Positions 27,243-36,460 of a stretch of 64,000 nt of DNA are shown piece after piece. Numbering within the stretch: the stretch's first letter is position 1; every line of letters starts with the position of its first letter. This DNA is from Oceanobacillus_B kapialis. GTDB lineage: Bacteria > Bacillota > Bacilli > Bacillales > Amphibacillaceae. A model generated the notes under the pieces. It had not been told where the DNA came from, searched no databases, and saw nothing but the letters and a program-made list of their open reading frames with translations. The stretch lies in NCBI RefSeq assembly GCF_042685265.1, contig NZ_JBHUMX010000041.1, one strand, 5' to 3'. A program made the translations under genes and the position numbers.

Positions 27243-27404
27243 TTGAAAAAGAAAGCGATCACAAAACAGATAAAAAATTATGATCAGGACTGGATAACCC
27301 TTATCCTTTACGCAAAACACACCGGTTTGTCTCCTAACGAGGTTCGAAACCTTTTAAAGCAATTAAAAGAAAACAATACAGTCAGCCAGGAAATGTCCCG
27401 GTAA
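27243..27404 (+). CDS. SinI-like anti-repressor peptide
   Basis: 53 residues from a TTG at 27243 with GAGGGGGGA 5 nt upstream (an ATG 21 nt earlier is in frame but lacks spacing). The segment DQDWITLILYAKHTGLSPNEVRNLLKQ matches the SinI-domain pattern of a helix with W/I/A contacts, a Gly-Leu-Ser-x-x-Glu turn and a second helix, which binds SinR-type repressors. It lies between kinase and regulator on the opposite strand, and its 3' end overlaps the regulator's 3' end by 23 bp. No SinR-like repressor is adjacent. Confidence 0.65.
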   Translation: MKKKAITKQIKNYDQDWITLILYAKHTGLSPNEVRNLLKQLKENNTVSQEMSR

Positions 27405-28104
27405 ATTTGTAGCCGATTCCGCGTAGGGTCTCGATATAGGAGGAAGCACCGAGCTCTTCCTCAAGCTTTTTGCGGATATTGCTAATATGTACCATGACCG
27501 TCCGGTAATCACCTAGACTATCCGCGCCCCAGATTAACGCAAACAACTGCTCCACACTATATACGCGATCGGGATTGCGCGCTAATAGACATAGTAAATG
27601 ATACTCCTTTGCCGAAAGCTTTATAGGTCTGCCATTAGCGGTTACGACTGCCTGCTCTAAATTAATGACAAGTCCCGGGTACCGGATAACCGCATCCATC
27701 GGTTGCTGAGAGAGCTTGTTATGCTGCTCCTCCAGCTTGCGATTTCTCCGTAAATGCGCTCTTATTCTGGCCACTACTACAGGAATACTCGTATTCTTTG
27801 CAATATAATCATCTGCACCGATTCCAAGGCCTAGTATATTATCTCCATCCTCATTCTTGGCGCTGAAAAACAATACGGGAACATCGGTTTTTTTCCGCAG
27901 CAACTGACATAATTCAAATCCATCTAAATGCGGCATCATTACATCTAAGACAATTAAATCTGGTGGCTCGTTTTCCACTATTTCCAAGGCGTGAATCCCT
28001 TCTGCGGCAAATAATACGCTGTAGCCCTGCTGCTTTAAGTAGGTACCAAGAATTTCAGACATATCCCTATCATCATCCACGATCAATATTTTCTCACTAG
28101 CCAT
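27382..28104 (-). CDS. Response regulator, OmpR/PhoB family
   Basis: 240 residues. The receiver domain has the acidic pair in VDDDRDM, phospho-acceptor Asp in LIVLDVMMP and Lys in FFSAKNE, followed by a winged-helix DNA-binding domain with KEYHLLCLLARNPDRVYSVEQL and RTVMVHISNIRKKLE. It is upstream of the giant sensor kinase on the same strand and is its likely partner; the 260-nt gap means the kinase may also have its own promoter. Confidence 0.93.
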   Translation of the reverse strand: MASEKILIVDDDRDMSEILGTYLKQQGYSVLFAAEGIHALEIVENEPPDLIVLDVMMPHLDGFELCQLLRKKTDVPVLFFSAKNEDGDNILGLGIGADDYIAKNTSIPVVVARIRAHLRRNRKLEEQHNKLSQQPMDAVIRYPGLVINLEQAVVTANGRPIKLSAKEYHLLCLLARNPDRVYSVEQLFALIWGADSLGDYRTVMVHISNIRKKLEEELGASSYIETLRGIGYKFTGTFPG

Positions 28105-28132
28105 AAAAAAGCACTCCTTTTCCTCATGAGAA

Positions 28133-28195
28133 TAAAGTGAAACTTCATTTGGTGGGGGGTTTCCCTTCCTCCAAATGTTAGTTGAACGAATCGGA
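28133..28195. repeat. Dispersed intergenic repeat, copy 1 (shortened)
   Basis: Shares ATAAAGTGAAACTTCA, TTCCCTTCC and AAATGTTAGT-GAACGAA with 46012-46081. This copy lacks most of the CCCCCACC right arm, so it cannot form the full hairpin of the other copy. The remaining sequence to 28496 shows no ORF or recognised signal. Confidence 0.7.
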
Positions 28196-28496
28196 TCTTT
28201 ACTGGCAGTTGATACTCCGGTCTTACTGCTAGTTAAGGTGGGATAAATTCAAAAGTATGGAGCATTGATATTTAAGCCAATGTAAGCGAACGAAAGTTTT
28301 TATGCGTTCAAGTGAGGCGCATGAACAGTACATGGACACTCAGAAACCATCTTGGGTGCCTTTTCTTATAAACCTTTTTAGTAGATTAGACGGGACCTAA
28401 AAGCACTAGTATCTATTATATTACCATACTTTTCTAAAAATTTTTGTTAAAAAAAGTCATTTAGCAATGAGCTGTTTGACTAAAAGGATGCTATCT

Positions 28497-28527
28497 AAAA
28501 AACCCTCCTATATAAGGAGGGCTTTTT
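28497..28527. terminator. Terminator of the AbrB-family gene
   Basis: CCCTCCT and AGGAGGG pair around ATAT-type loop bases; minus-strand T-run (TTTTTTAG) follows, with a plus-strand T-run as well. Confidence 0.85.
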
Positions 28528-29596
28528 ACGATTCACGAGCCTGGGTCTGCCTTTTTCTAAATATGAACCCAAGAAGCGGAGGCACACCGATTACGATGAC
28601 TAAAATACGTACGAGCTGCAGCGAGCTCACTAAAGCAGGATCCCCGCCAAGACTGTAGGCTGTTAATACCATTTCAAACAAGCCACCTGGGGCAATGCTA
28701 AGGATCGCTGTTATATAATCGAGAGACGTAAAGTTTGTTAGTATAACTCCGAGTAAAAGCGAAAAGGCAATGATGATAATTGATGTCCCAAAATACACAA
28801 AGGAGAGCTTGCCCCCTGCTTTTAGATCCCGAAATAGAATGTTTTTCCCAAGACTTACCCCAACCGCTACTTGGGCTGCGTTCATAACAACCGGCGGGAT
28901 AGCCGGCAACTCGACAAACATAATGTTGATCAGTGCCGTTACCCCGATCGCCCCTATAATAATCCCAGCTGGAATTTTCCTATTTAAATATAATCCGGCG
29001 ATGGCTGGAAGGACAAACCATAAATAGCTAACAGGAGCACCGAGGATTACCTCCCCCGTAGACTGTCCACTCGCGTCCCCACTCCCCTTTCCAAAAAGCA
29101 AGGCCATTACAGAGGGAACCATAAATAGTACCGTCACAAGGCGGATCGTTTGGAAAATAACAACAAGAGGGGTGCGTGCTTGAAAGGCTTCACTGGCAAT
29201 TGTCATTTCCGACAAGCCTCCAGGGATGCACCCAAAAATACTTGTCATTTTATCCACCTTTACCCATGGCAGTTTCGTCACCCCGATACTAAGAAAAATA
29301 CAAGCAAAAATCAGAATGAAGGTAAGCAAAAGGTATGGAATAAAATAAGGTAAGACGGTCTGAAAGGTTTCCATTGTAAAATAAAGTCCAAAATAAATAC
29401 CTAGTATAATAAAACCTGTGTTTTTTAACGGAATTAGAATATAGGCTTCCTGCTTGAAGAACCCTTGCACAAGGAACGTAAACGTTAGCGCCCCAAGGAC
29501 CCATGGTAACGGTATATGTAAAATATAAAAAATATAGCCGCCAATTGCGGCCGTTACAAACGTGATGAGTAATCGTTGCAGTTTCTTTTCATGCAT
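28526..29596 (-). CDS. AbrB-family (ammonia monooxygenase-type) membrane protein
   Basis: 356 residues with about ten transmembrane helices in two similar halves, as in the AbrB/putative ammonia monooxygenase family (unrelated to the AbrB transition-state regulator). Family-like phrases are IPLPWVLGAL near the start, GCIPGGLSEMTIAS in the first half and SIAPGGLFEMVLTAYSLG in the second, repeating a PGGL-EM motif. Substrate unknown. Monocistronic with its own terminator; the family A array A1 lies upstream. Confidence 0.85.
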   Translation of the reverse strand: MHEKKLQRLLITFVTAAIGGYIFYILHIPLPWVLGALTFTFLVQGFFKQEAYILIPLKNTGFIILGIYFGLYFTMETFQTVLPYFIPYLLLTFILIFACIFLSIGVTKLPWVKVDKMTSIFGCIPGGLSEMTIASEAFQARTPLVVIFQTIRLVTVLFMVPSVMALLFGKGSGDASGQSTGEVILGAPVSYLWFVLPAIAGLYLNRKIPAGIIIGAIGVTALINIMFVELPAIPPVVMNAAQVAVGVSLGKNILFRDLKAGGKLSFVYFGTSIIIIAFSLLLGVILTNFTSLDYITAILSIAPGGLFEMVLTAYSLGGDPALVSSLQLVRILVIVIGVPPLLGFIFRKRQTQARES

Positions 29597-29776
29597 ACTA
29601 AAACTCCTTGCTGTTGTTTCTCTTGTAAACTAGCATACCATGCTCAGGCTTTTTTTGTATGAAAAGATGTATTGAATTATGCTGTTTGGCGGTAACGTAG
29701 TGGTGGCGTATTTTTGCAATGCGACCGAGCTTGGGGAAGGCCTGTGTCTATTATTTAGAAGTAGTATGGACAATTT

Positions 29777-30205
29777 TGGTTGATTGACTGCAGGTGTGTT
29801 TGATTGCGTGGCAGTATTGGTTGATTGAACTGCTGCCGTGGTTGATTGCTCTGCACCTTTGGTCGATTGAACTGGTTCCTTGGTTGATTGCGTGGCAGCG
29901 CTGGTTGATTGCTCTGCACCTTTGGTCGATTGCTCTGCGCCATTGGTTGATTGCTCTGCACCTTTGGTTGATTGCACAGCGCCATTGGTCGATTGCTCTG
30001 CACCTTTGGTCGATTGCTCTGCACCTTTGGTCGATTGCTCTGCACCTTTGGTCGATTGCACAGCGCCATTGGTCGATTGCTCTGCTGCACTGGTTGATTG
30101 CAGCACCCGATTGGTTGATTGCAATGCGGCATCGGTTGATTGCAGCACCCGATTGGTTGATTACCCAGCCTCCATGGTCGATTGCCAAGCTGCACTGGTC
30201 GATTA
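29777..30205 (-). repeat. Family A 21-nt-period array, 21 cores (A1)
   Basis: On the minus strand the core is CAATCRACCA (plus strand TGGTYGATTG). Cores run from 29777 to 30205; every step is 21 nt except the first (20). Between cores are 11 variable bases, most often AAGGTGCAGAG on the minus strand. The array lies between the divergent AbrB-family and marR genes and creates stop-free frames of 143-172 codons on both strands, which are not called as genes. The flanks 29597-29776 and 30206-30318 show no further signal. Confidence 0.9.
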
Positions 30206-30318
30206 GCAGCCCCTCCCCCACCTAGCAATCAAAACCGCACATAGCATATGTAGAGACTCTCAGCCTCCTTGGCTCTTTACAATCACCCCAAACTCCTGTA
30301 GGATGGGTTAAGGCGATT

Positions 30319-30334
30319 ATTTACCTAAGTAAAT
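30319..30334. promoter_or_regulatory. Candidate MarR operator
   Basis: ATTTACCTAAGTAAAT is a near-perfect inverted repeat (ATTTAC-N4-GTAAAT) ending about 20 nt before the marR start, a typical position and size for autoregulation by a MarR dimer. Inferred from symmetry and context. Confidence 0.55.
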
Positions 30335-30353
30335 ATTAAACAGAGGTGAACAA

Positions 30354-30785
30354 ATGAAGAATGTTGAAAACCGGGATATTATGCATGCGCTGAATCAGCG
30401 ATTTCGTTATACCGTAAAGGAACTGAATGCTAGGTTGAAACAATTTGATTTGTACGCTTCTCAATGGGCGATCATTTATTGTTTAGATAGCTTTGGAACG
30501 ATGACCCAAACCGAGATTTGGAGGTACTTAAATATTGAAGCGCCCACTGTGACTCGTACGTTAGTGCGGATGGAAAAAGCTGGTTGGGTTATCAGGAAGC
30601 AAGGAGAGGATAAACGCGAGCGGATTATTGAACTAACATCCAATGCATTAGAAAAAATACCATCTATTAAAAAATCAGTGGAAAGCTTTGACCACGAAAT
30701 GCTTTCCGATTTATCTCAGCAGGAAAAAAATCAATTATATATGCTTTTAAGTAAAATGAAGACATCAGGAGAGACAGCAGAATGA
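30354..30785 (+). CDS. MarR-family transcriptional regulator
   Basis: 143 residues, winged helix: QTEIWRYLNIEAPTVTRTLVRMEKAGWV forms the recognition helix and the wing follows with RKQGEDKRERIIELT. GAGGTG precedes the ATG. The stop overlaps the start of the MFS transporter gene by 4 bp, so it very likely represses its own efflux operon until a ligand binds. Confidence 0.93.
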   Translation: MKNVENRDIMHALNQRFRYTVKELNARLKQFDLYASQWAIIYCLDSFGTMTQTEIWRYLNIEAPTVTRTLVRMEKAGWVIRKQGEDKRERIIELTSNALEKIPSIKKSVESFDHEMLSDLSQQEKNQLYMLLSKMKTSGETAE

Positions 30786-31966
30786 AACATCAATTAGAGA
30801 AAATATGGACACGTAGTTTTATTAGCATTTTTATAACCCAATTTTTAGTGTTTGTCGTATTCTATACGTTATTAACAACCCTCCCCCTCTATGTTATCCA
30901 GGATATGGATGGAACGGAAGCCCAAGGTGGCCTTGTTGTGACATCCATCCTCATTGCCGCTATTCTTGTACGGCCCTTTTCAGCCGGATTACTTGACCGA
31001 ATTGGAAAGAAAAAAGGGCTCGTTCTAAGTGTTGGCGTTTTTACGCTTACCACATTCATTTACATTGGTATTGAATCCTTTATTCCATTAATGGTTTTAC
31101 GTTTCTTTCATGGACTTTCCTTCGGGGTAATTACAACTGCCACAGGCGCTATTGCAGCTGATCTAATTCCACTATCACGCAGAGGGGCTGGACTGGGATA
31201 TTTCGCGATGGCGATGAATTTAGCGGTGGTCGCTGGCCCTTTCATCGGACTTAGCCTCCTACAGTTTGTTAGCTTCCAGACTTTATTTATGATTCTTAGT
31301 ATCTTTATGATAGCGGGTATTGTAGCAGCTCTTCTAGTACATGTTGAAGAAAAAGAAGTGAAAGAAACAGCTGGGAAAAAGAACAAATTTTCCATTCATA
31401 GTTTAGTAGAGTTAAAGGCCTTGCCAATCGCTATTATTGCTAGTCTTATAGCGCTTGCCTATGCAAGTATTATTTCCTTTATCTCGGTCTATGCAGAGTC
31501 TATTGGGCTTGCAGCCGCTGCCAGCTTTTTCTTCTTAGTATTTGCGGGGGTCATGCTGCTTTCCAGGCCTTCTCTCGGCAGAGCTTTTGATACCAGAGGA
31601 CCTCGTTTTGTGATCCTTCCGTGTCTGTTGATTTTCGTCGCAGGGTTAGTGGTATTGAGTTTCACTCAATCCGCCTGGATGCTATTTACAGCTGCCGCTT
31701 TAATTGGTCTTGGCTATGGTACCTTGCTGCCAAGCTTCCAAACGATGGCCATTCAAACAGCAGACCCATCAAGGAGCGGGCATGCAACAGCAACCTTCTT
31801 TATGCTATATGATGCCGGTATTGCACTAGGTTCCTTTATTTGGGGACTTGTCGTTGCAGGGTACAGCTACCAAAGCCTCTATCTGGTCTGTGCTGTGTTA
31901 GTCCTTATCGTCATGGTCTTATTTAACCTTTATTATAAAAAACAGAAAAGCGTCCAAACATTGTAA
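30782..31966 (+). CDS. MFS transporter, drug-efflux type
   Basis: 394 residues with twelve predicted helices. The loop 2-3 motif is RPFSAGLLDRIGKKKGL, typical of DHA1-like transporters; a related GRAFDTRGPR lies between helices 8 and 9. Cotranscribed with marR through an ATGA overlap, which suggests export of a small toxic compound. Followed by a terminator. Confidence 0.9.
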   Translation: MKHQLEKIWTRSFISIFITQFLVFVVFYTLLTTLPLYVIQDMDGTEAQGGLVVTSILIAAILVRPFSAGLLDRIGKKKGLVLSVGVFTLTTFIYIGIESFIPLMVLRFFHGLSFGVITTATGAIAADLIPLSRRGAGLGYFAMAMNLAVVAGPFIGLSLLQFVSFQTLFMILSIFMIAGIVAALLVHVEEKEVKETAGKKNKFSIHSLVELKALPIAIIASLIALAYASIISFISVYAESIGLAAAASFFFLVFAGVMLLSRPSLGRAFDTRGPRFVILPCLLIFVAGLVVLSFTQSAWMLFTAAALIGLGYGTLLPSFQTMAIQTADPSRSGHATATFFMLYDAGIALGSFIWGLVVAGYSYQSLYLVCAVLVLIVMVLFNLYYKKQKSVQTL

Positions 31967-31970
31967 AATG

Positions 31971-32012
31971 AAAAAACCAGCATGAGCCCAAGCCCATGCT
32001 GGTTTTCCTTTT
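31971..32012. terminator. Convergent terminator between MFS gene and sbcC
   Basis: AACCAGCATG and CATGCTGGTT pair; TTCCTTTT follows on plus and the A-rich AAAAAA lies on the other side. Confidence 0.85.
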
Positions 32013-35000
32013 ACTTAATTAAAAATGCCGCCCTACTTGATCCTTCCTTCGTTTTCTTCACTTCCAAAACAGCTGGAAAAATTGCTTTCAGCTCTTGCAC
32101 GTGGGAAATAACTCCGATCATTCTGCCTGATTGCTGCAAGTCCACGAGTGTATCGATCGCTTTGTTTAACGCCTCTTCATCCAATGTTCCAAACCCTTCA
32201 TCAATAAACATTGTTTTAATGGAAATATTGCCTTGGAAGCTTTGGATAACATCAGACATCCCGAGTGCCAGGCAAAGGGAAGCATTAAACTTTTCCCCAC
32301 CTGACAAGGTTTTGACATCCCTTGTTTGACCGGTATAAGCATCATAAACATCAAGGGCAAGGCCGCTTTGGCGTCCGTGTGATTCCTGACGATCACTGCG
32401 CATTAAGAAAAACTGCCCGTTGGATAAATGCTTGAGACGTTGGTTGGCTGCATCAATAATTTGCTCCAAGTATTCAATTTGTAAATACCGTTCGAACGAT
32501 ACTTTACGGTTATTTTGCCCTCTGATCGCATCATACAAATCTGAAATGGTTCGAAGCTTTCTTTCTAGCTCTCCTGAAGCTTCACTTGCCTGTTCAATAT
32601 TTTGCTGTAAAGTCTTCGCCTCTTGCTGAAATCCTTTTGATTCATGCCATGTTCTTAGCGCCTTTTCGTACGCTTCTTTTAATTTAGCTAGTTCGCCCTC
32701 AATTGAAGTCAAATCAACCTTTTGCTTATCCTTGAGTTCTGTTTTAAGTTCTGACACCTGCTCCTTAACGGTAGAAAGTGTTTGCTTATATTGATCCAAA
32801 CTATTTTTTAGCTCCATGCGCTCTATTTCTGAGAGCTTCGCCGCATGGTAGTCGGTTTCTGCAGAAAAGCCAGACTCTGCCAAAGCGTTTGTGAATTGCT
32901 TCTCGACTTCCTCCCGCTTTGCAGTGGTTTCCTGGTATTGTTTTTCGACATTGGTGAGACGTTCTGCTGCCTTTGCTTGCTGTTCCTTCACCTGCTGCAA
33001 TTCCTTTTGGATCGCTTCCCAGGCGTTTTCCAATTGTTCTTGCTTTTGTTTCGCCTGTTGAATCTTTTGCTCTAATTCTGTCAATACGCGAACGTCTTCT
33101 GGAATATTGCTAATTCTATCCTGATAGACGGCTTTTGATGTATCATAAGACGATTTAATTTCCTGGTAGGCTTTTTCCTTTTCTTGGACGCTTTTTTCTA
33201 ATTGCTGTACCGCTTCTTTTAACTGTTCAGAGGTTTTCTTTTGCTCTGCTAGTTCTTTGCGTGATGCTTGTAATTGTTCCACTTCTTGCTTTAAGGTAGT
33301 GCCTAACTGTGTAAGCCTGTCTTTTGCCTCTTCGGCATTTTCTACAGAAATTGAATGGCTCTTGAGCTCTTCCACCTTTTCTTCCAGTTGGGAAGCAGCA
33401 GCTTGATAGTTTGCTATAATTTCTCGGTATTTGCTGTCCACAAGGTCATATTCTTGTTTAGCCTTTTCCATTTGTTCCTTGGAAACAGTATTTTCTGTGC
33501 TCGTCGCTTTTTGCGGATGCTCGAGACTTCCGCAAACAGGACACGCTTCCCCGTCATGCAAATGGGAGGCTAATAGGGTAGCCTGGTTATTAATCCAGCT
33601 CTCTTCCAGTTTAAGGTAGAAGGCTTTTTTATCTTCTACTCCCTGCTTCTGTTGCTTCGTCTCTGCTTTCAGCTTTGCTGCATGATGTTTCCGTTTGAGA
33701 TAATCCATCAGGAGTTTCAGCTGCTCACGCATTTCTCCTAACTGTTGTTGCTTGTCTGGCAGTTTTTCCACTTGCTCGTCGAGTGTTTTAATCTTTTGAT
33801 CCAATTGTTCTGCCCGGCTTTTTTGCTCATCTAGCTTCTCTTTTGCTTGCTTCCATTCTGCATAGGTTGTTTTCCCTTGCTGATGCAGACGCTGAAGCTT
33901 TTGCTTGGCAGCATCCATTTCCTTCACAACTGGTAAAAAGTCATGCAGCTTATCCAGCTCTTTTCGAACCGCTTCTCGCTCTGACTTTTTATTCTCTTCC
34001 TGTTGATAAGCTGCTTGAACTTTCACAAGCCTCTCTTGCATTTGCTTTTGCTGATCTTCCGCTTCTTTTCGTGCTTCCAGTTTTACAGCTTCGTCTTTGC
34101 GCCAATCGTCCCGCTGTTTTTCATAGGGGGCAAGTCGTTGCGCTCGTTCCGCTTTTTCTAGTTGGATCTCTTTTGCTCGAAAGGTGTCTGCCTGACCTTC
34201 TAATTCCTTTAAACGTGTTTCTTTTTGTTCTAATGAAATAAAGCGATCGTTCAGCGCTTTGGAATGATGGTAGGTCGTTTGTTTCTCATTATGGCGTTTG
34301 TACGCATCATCGTAAGCTGCTTTATCGTCTACTATCTTCGCTTCATAAAATCGACGTTCTTCTTCAAGGCCATCCAGCACCTGCTTGGTATTCTGATACT
34401 CTTCCTCTAATAACGGAAAAAGCGCAGCACCTTCTCGTCGTGGTAAGGTTTGCCCGATCGCAGCGATATACTGATCACGTACTTGCACAGCCTGCTTATA
34501 GGCATCATCCATGGCAAGCCGTTTTTGCTTCATTTTTTCTGTAATATACTTGTACGGTTCTGTTTTAAAAAGACGGCGCAGGATTTCTTCTTTATTTTCC
34601 GTTTGTGAGGTTAATAGTTTACGAAACTCACCTTGTGGCAGCATGACAATCTGCTTAAACTGATCCTGTGTTAAGCCAATCAGCTCCTCGATCTTCTGGT
34701 TAATCTCGGAAACCATCTGCCTGTCCACACAGGGGATTTCCTGGCCTCCCGTCGTTTCAAAAAATTCATACCGTTCTCCTGTTTTCGTCTTGTTCCCTTG
34801 TTTAACATGCCCTAATTGGCGCAGAACGCGATAGGTGCGGTTTTGAAGCGCAAACTCCAGTTCTACTGCTGTATGAACGTTGTCATCGGCAAAATCACTG
34901 CGCAGCATCATATTATTTTCCCGGTCCTGCCCACTTGCTGAGCCATATAATGCAAAACAAATGCCATCAAAAATGGTCGTCTTTCCTGCACCTGTATTAC

Positions 35001-35103
35001 CGGAAATAACGAACAATCGATTTTCTCGTAAATCTGTAAAGTTAATAACTTCTTTATCTTTATATGGTCCAAATGCTGTCAGGGTTAACGTTAATGGTTG
35101 CAA
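32011..35103 (-). CDS. sbcC: Nuclease SbcCD subunit C
   Basis: 1030-residue SMC-like ATPase (Rad50 type) which with SbcD opens DNA hairpins and processes protein-blocked ends. N-terminal Walker A GNTGAGKTT, long coiled coils on both sides of a zinc hook CPVCG near residue 520, and a C-terminal LSGGEKF signature with FIDEGFGTLDEE Walker B. The start is a TTG at 35103 preceded by AAGGAGAGA. It lies 30 nt after sbcD. The neighbourhood contains inverted-repeat elements of the type SbcCD can attack. Confidence 0.96.
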   Translation of the reverse strand: MQPLTLTLTAFGPYKDKEVINFTDLRENRLFVISGNTGAGKTTIFDGICFALYGSASGQDRENNMMLRSDFADDNVHTAVELEFALQNRTYRVLRQLGHVKQGNKTKTGERYEFFETTGGQEIPCVDRQMVSEINQKIEELIGLTQDQFKQIVMLPQGEFRKLLTSQTENKEEILRRLFKTEPYKYITEKMKQKRLAMDDAYKQAVQVRDQYIAAIGQTLPRREGAALFPLLEEEYQNTKQVLDGLEEERRFYEAKIVDDKAAYDDAYKRHNEKQTTYHHSKALNDRFISLEQKETRLKELEGQADTFRAKEIQLEKAERAQRLAPYEKQRDDWRKDEAVKLEARKEAEDQQKQMQERLVKVQAAYQQEENKKSEREAVRKELDKLHDFLPVVKEMDAAKQKLQRLHQQGKTTYAEWKQAKEKLDEQKSRAEQLDQKIKTLDEQVEKLPDKQQQLGEMREQLKLLMDYLKRKHHAAKLKAETKQQKQGVEDKKAFYLKLEESWINNQATLLASHLHDGEACPVCGSLEHPQKATSTENTVSKEQMEKAKQEYDLVDSKYREIIANYQAAASQLEEKVEELKSHSISVENAEEAKDRLTQLGTTLKQEVEQLQASRKELAEQKKTSEQLKEAVQQLEKSVQEKEKAYQEIKSSYDTSKAVYQDRISNIPEDVRVLTELEQKIQQAKQKQEQLENAWEAIQKELQQVKEQQAKAAERLTNVEKQYQETTAKREEVEKQFTNALAESGFSAETDYHAAKLSEIERMELKNSLDQYKQTLSTVKEQVSELKTELKDKQKVDLTSIEGELAKLKEAYEKALRTWHESKGFQQEAKTLQQNIEQASEASGELERKLRTISDLYDAIRGQNNRKVSFERYLQIEYLEQIIDAANQRLKHLSNGQFFLMRSDRQESHGRQSGLALDVYDAYTGQTRDVKTLSGGEKFNASLCLALGMSDVIQSFQGNISIKTMFIDEGFGTLDEEALNKAIDTLVDLQQSGRMIGVISHVQELKAIFPAVLEVKKTKEGSSRAAFLIK

Positions 35104-35133
35104 ATTGTTCTCTCCTTACCGCCTGTTTGGCAA

Positions 35134-36327
35134 CTAATTGGTTACAGCACTTTTTATTTTAGATGTCGTGTTCGTTTCATTTTCTTCTTTTAATAGTTCA
35201 TCCAGTACTTCTTTAAACAGCTCTTCCGCTTCCGCTGATGCTTCGGTGCCTTTTACTTCTTTATAAAACGCATGAAACAGCTCAATATCACTCATTTTTG
35301 TCCGTTCCATTTTTTCGGTAGTATCTTCTGCACCCGGTGAAAGCATATAGTTTGTCCGTTCCACATGCATGGCGTTTGGATAAACCGTACGCACTTTTTC
35401 CATTGGCGACAAGACAGGTGTTTCGTCCGTTAGCCGGATAAACACATAATCCTCGTTTCTTGGATGCTCCAGCAATTCATCAAGCGATGCTTCTACTGTG
35501 CGGATATCTCTGTGCGGCACAAGCAGTTTCTTTTCTAACGTGACATTTCCTTCTCCGTCCATTTCTACAATATAATAGCCCTTCTTATGCTTTTCCTCAG
35601 AAATAGAATATTTTAATGGAGAGCCTGCATAGCGAATCGTTTCATTTGTGACAAAATGAGCCTGGTGCAAATGCCCGAGAGCAGTGTAGTGGAAGGCATC
35701 AAAATTTGTGGCATCCACATATTCAGAGCCACCAATAGAAAGCGGACGCTCGGAGTCGCTTGTGTTCGCTTCTTCCTCGCCATACGGTGTTACAAATGCG
35801 TGTCCAACAAACACATGACGAGCCTCTGAATCCATGTTTGCTTTTATCTCTTCTGTAATTTTTTTTGCGGCATCATTATGGGAACGAATTTCTTCATCCT
35901 CGTACACATTGCGCACAACACTTGGGTCACAAAATGGTACGAGATGGAAATGAACTTCCCCATGCGCATCATGTAGGATGACAGGCTGCATATCCTTCGT
36001 CAGGTTTCCTGTTATATGATAGCCATTATCGCGCATGATTTTGCTGCCGAAATTTAGGCGGCCAGGACTATCATGATTACCAGCAATCGCAAGCACTGGT
36101 GTTTTTAGCTGCAGGACGATCCTCTCCAATACATTATCAAGTAGGTGAACTGCATCAGTCGGCGGGACGGCCCTGTCATAAAGATCTCCTGCAATAATGA
36201 CGGCATCTGGTTTCTCCTCTTCAACTGCCTGCACGAATTGCTCCAATATGTACTCCTGATCTTCTGTCATATATACACCCTGTACAAGCTTGCCAAGATG
36301 CCAGTCTGCTGTATGGAAAAATTTCAT
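35134..36327 (-). CDS. sbcD: Exonuclease SbcCD subunit D
   Basis: 397-residue Mre11-type metallophosphoesterase. Metal-site motifs in order: HTADWHLG, AGDLYDR, AGNHDSP, VGHAFV and ALGHLHQAH. AAGGAGGATAC precedes the ATG. Forms an operon with sbcC. The C-terminal 70 residues are an acidic helical tail ending in a Thr/Ser/Lys stretch, a probable SbcC contact. Confidence 0.96.
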   Translation of the reverse strand: MKFFHTADWHLGKLVQGVYMTEDQEYILEQFVQAVEEEKPDAVIIAGDLYDRAVPPTDAVHLLDNVLERIVLQLKTPVLAIAGNHDSPGRLNFGSKIMRDNGYHITGNLTKDMQPVILHDAHGEVHFHLVPFCDPSVVRNVYEDEEIRSHNDAAKKITEEIKANMDSEARHVFVGHAFVTPYGEEEANTSDSERPLSIGGSEYVDATNFDAFHYTALGHLHQAHFVTNETIRYAGSPLKYSISEEKHKKGYYIVEMDGEGNVTLEKKLLVPHRDIRTVEASLDELLEHPRNEDYVFIRLTDETPVLSPMEKVRTVYPNAMHVERTNYMLSPGAEDTTEKMERTKMSDIELFHAFYKEVKGTEASAEAEELFKEVLDELLKEENETNTTSKIKSAVTN

Positions 36328-36404
36328 GATTGTATCCTCCTTCTAATCTATCTTTACTTTCCTAATTGTTAGTGGCTAATTTTATGTGAGGGGTATGGGG
36401 GTTT

Positions 36405-36457
36405 GAAAAAAAAGAAATGATTGCACAAGGGGATTCTCACTTTTAGTCCTTGTGCAA
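36405..36457 (-). terminator. Terminator of the coiled-coil gene
   Basis: TTGCACAAGG (36421-36430) and CCTTGTGCAA (36448-36457) form a perfect 10-bp stem; on the minus strand ATCATTTCTTTTTTTT follows. Confidence 0.85.
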
Positions 36458-36460
36458 GGG

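Noticed and set aside
29777..30205. CRISPR array
   Set aside because: Unit is 21 nt with a 10-nt core; spacers are related to each other rather than unique, there is no 28-37-nt direct repeat and no cas gene in the window.
29630..30228. ORFs of 108-172 codons on both strands across array A1
   Set aside because: Same periodicity artefact; no start signals.
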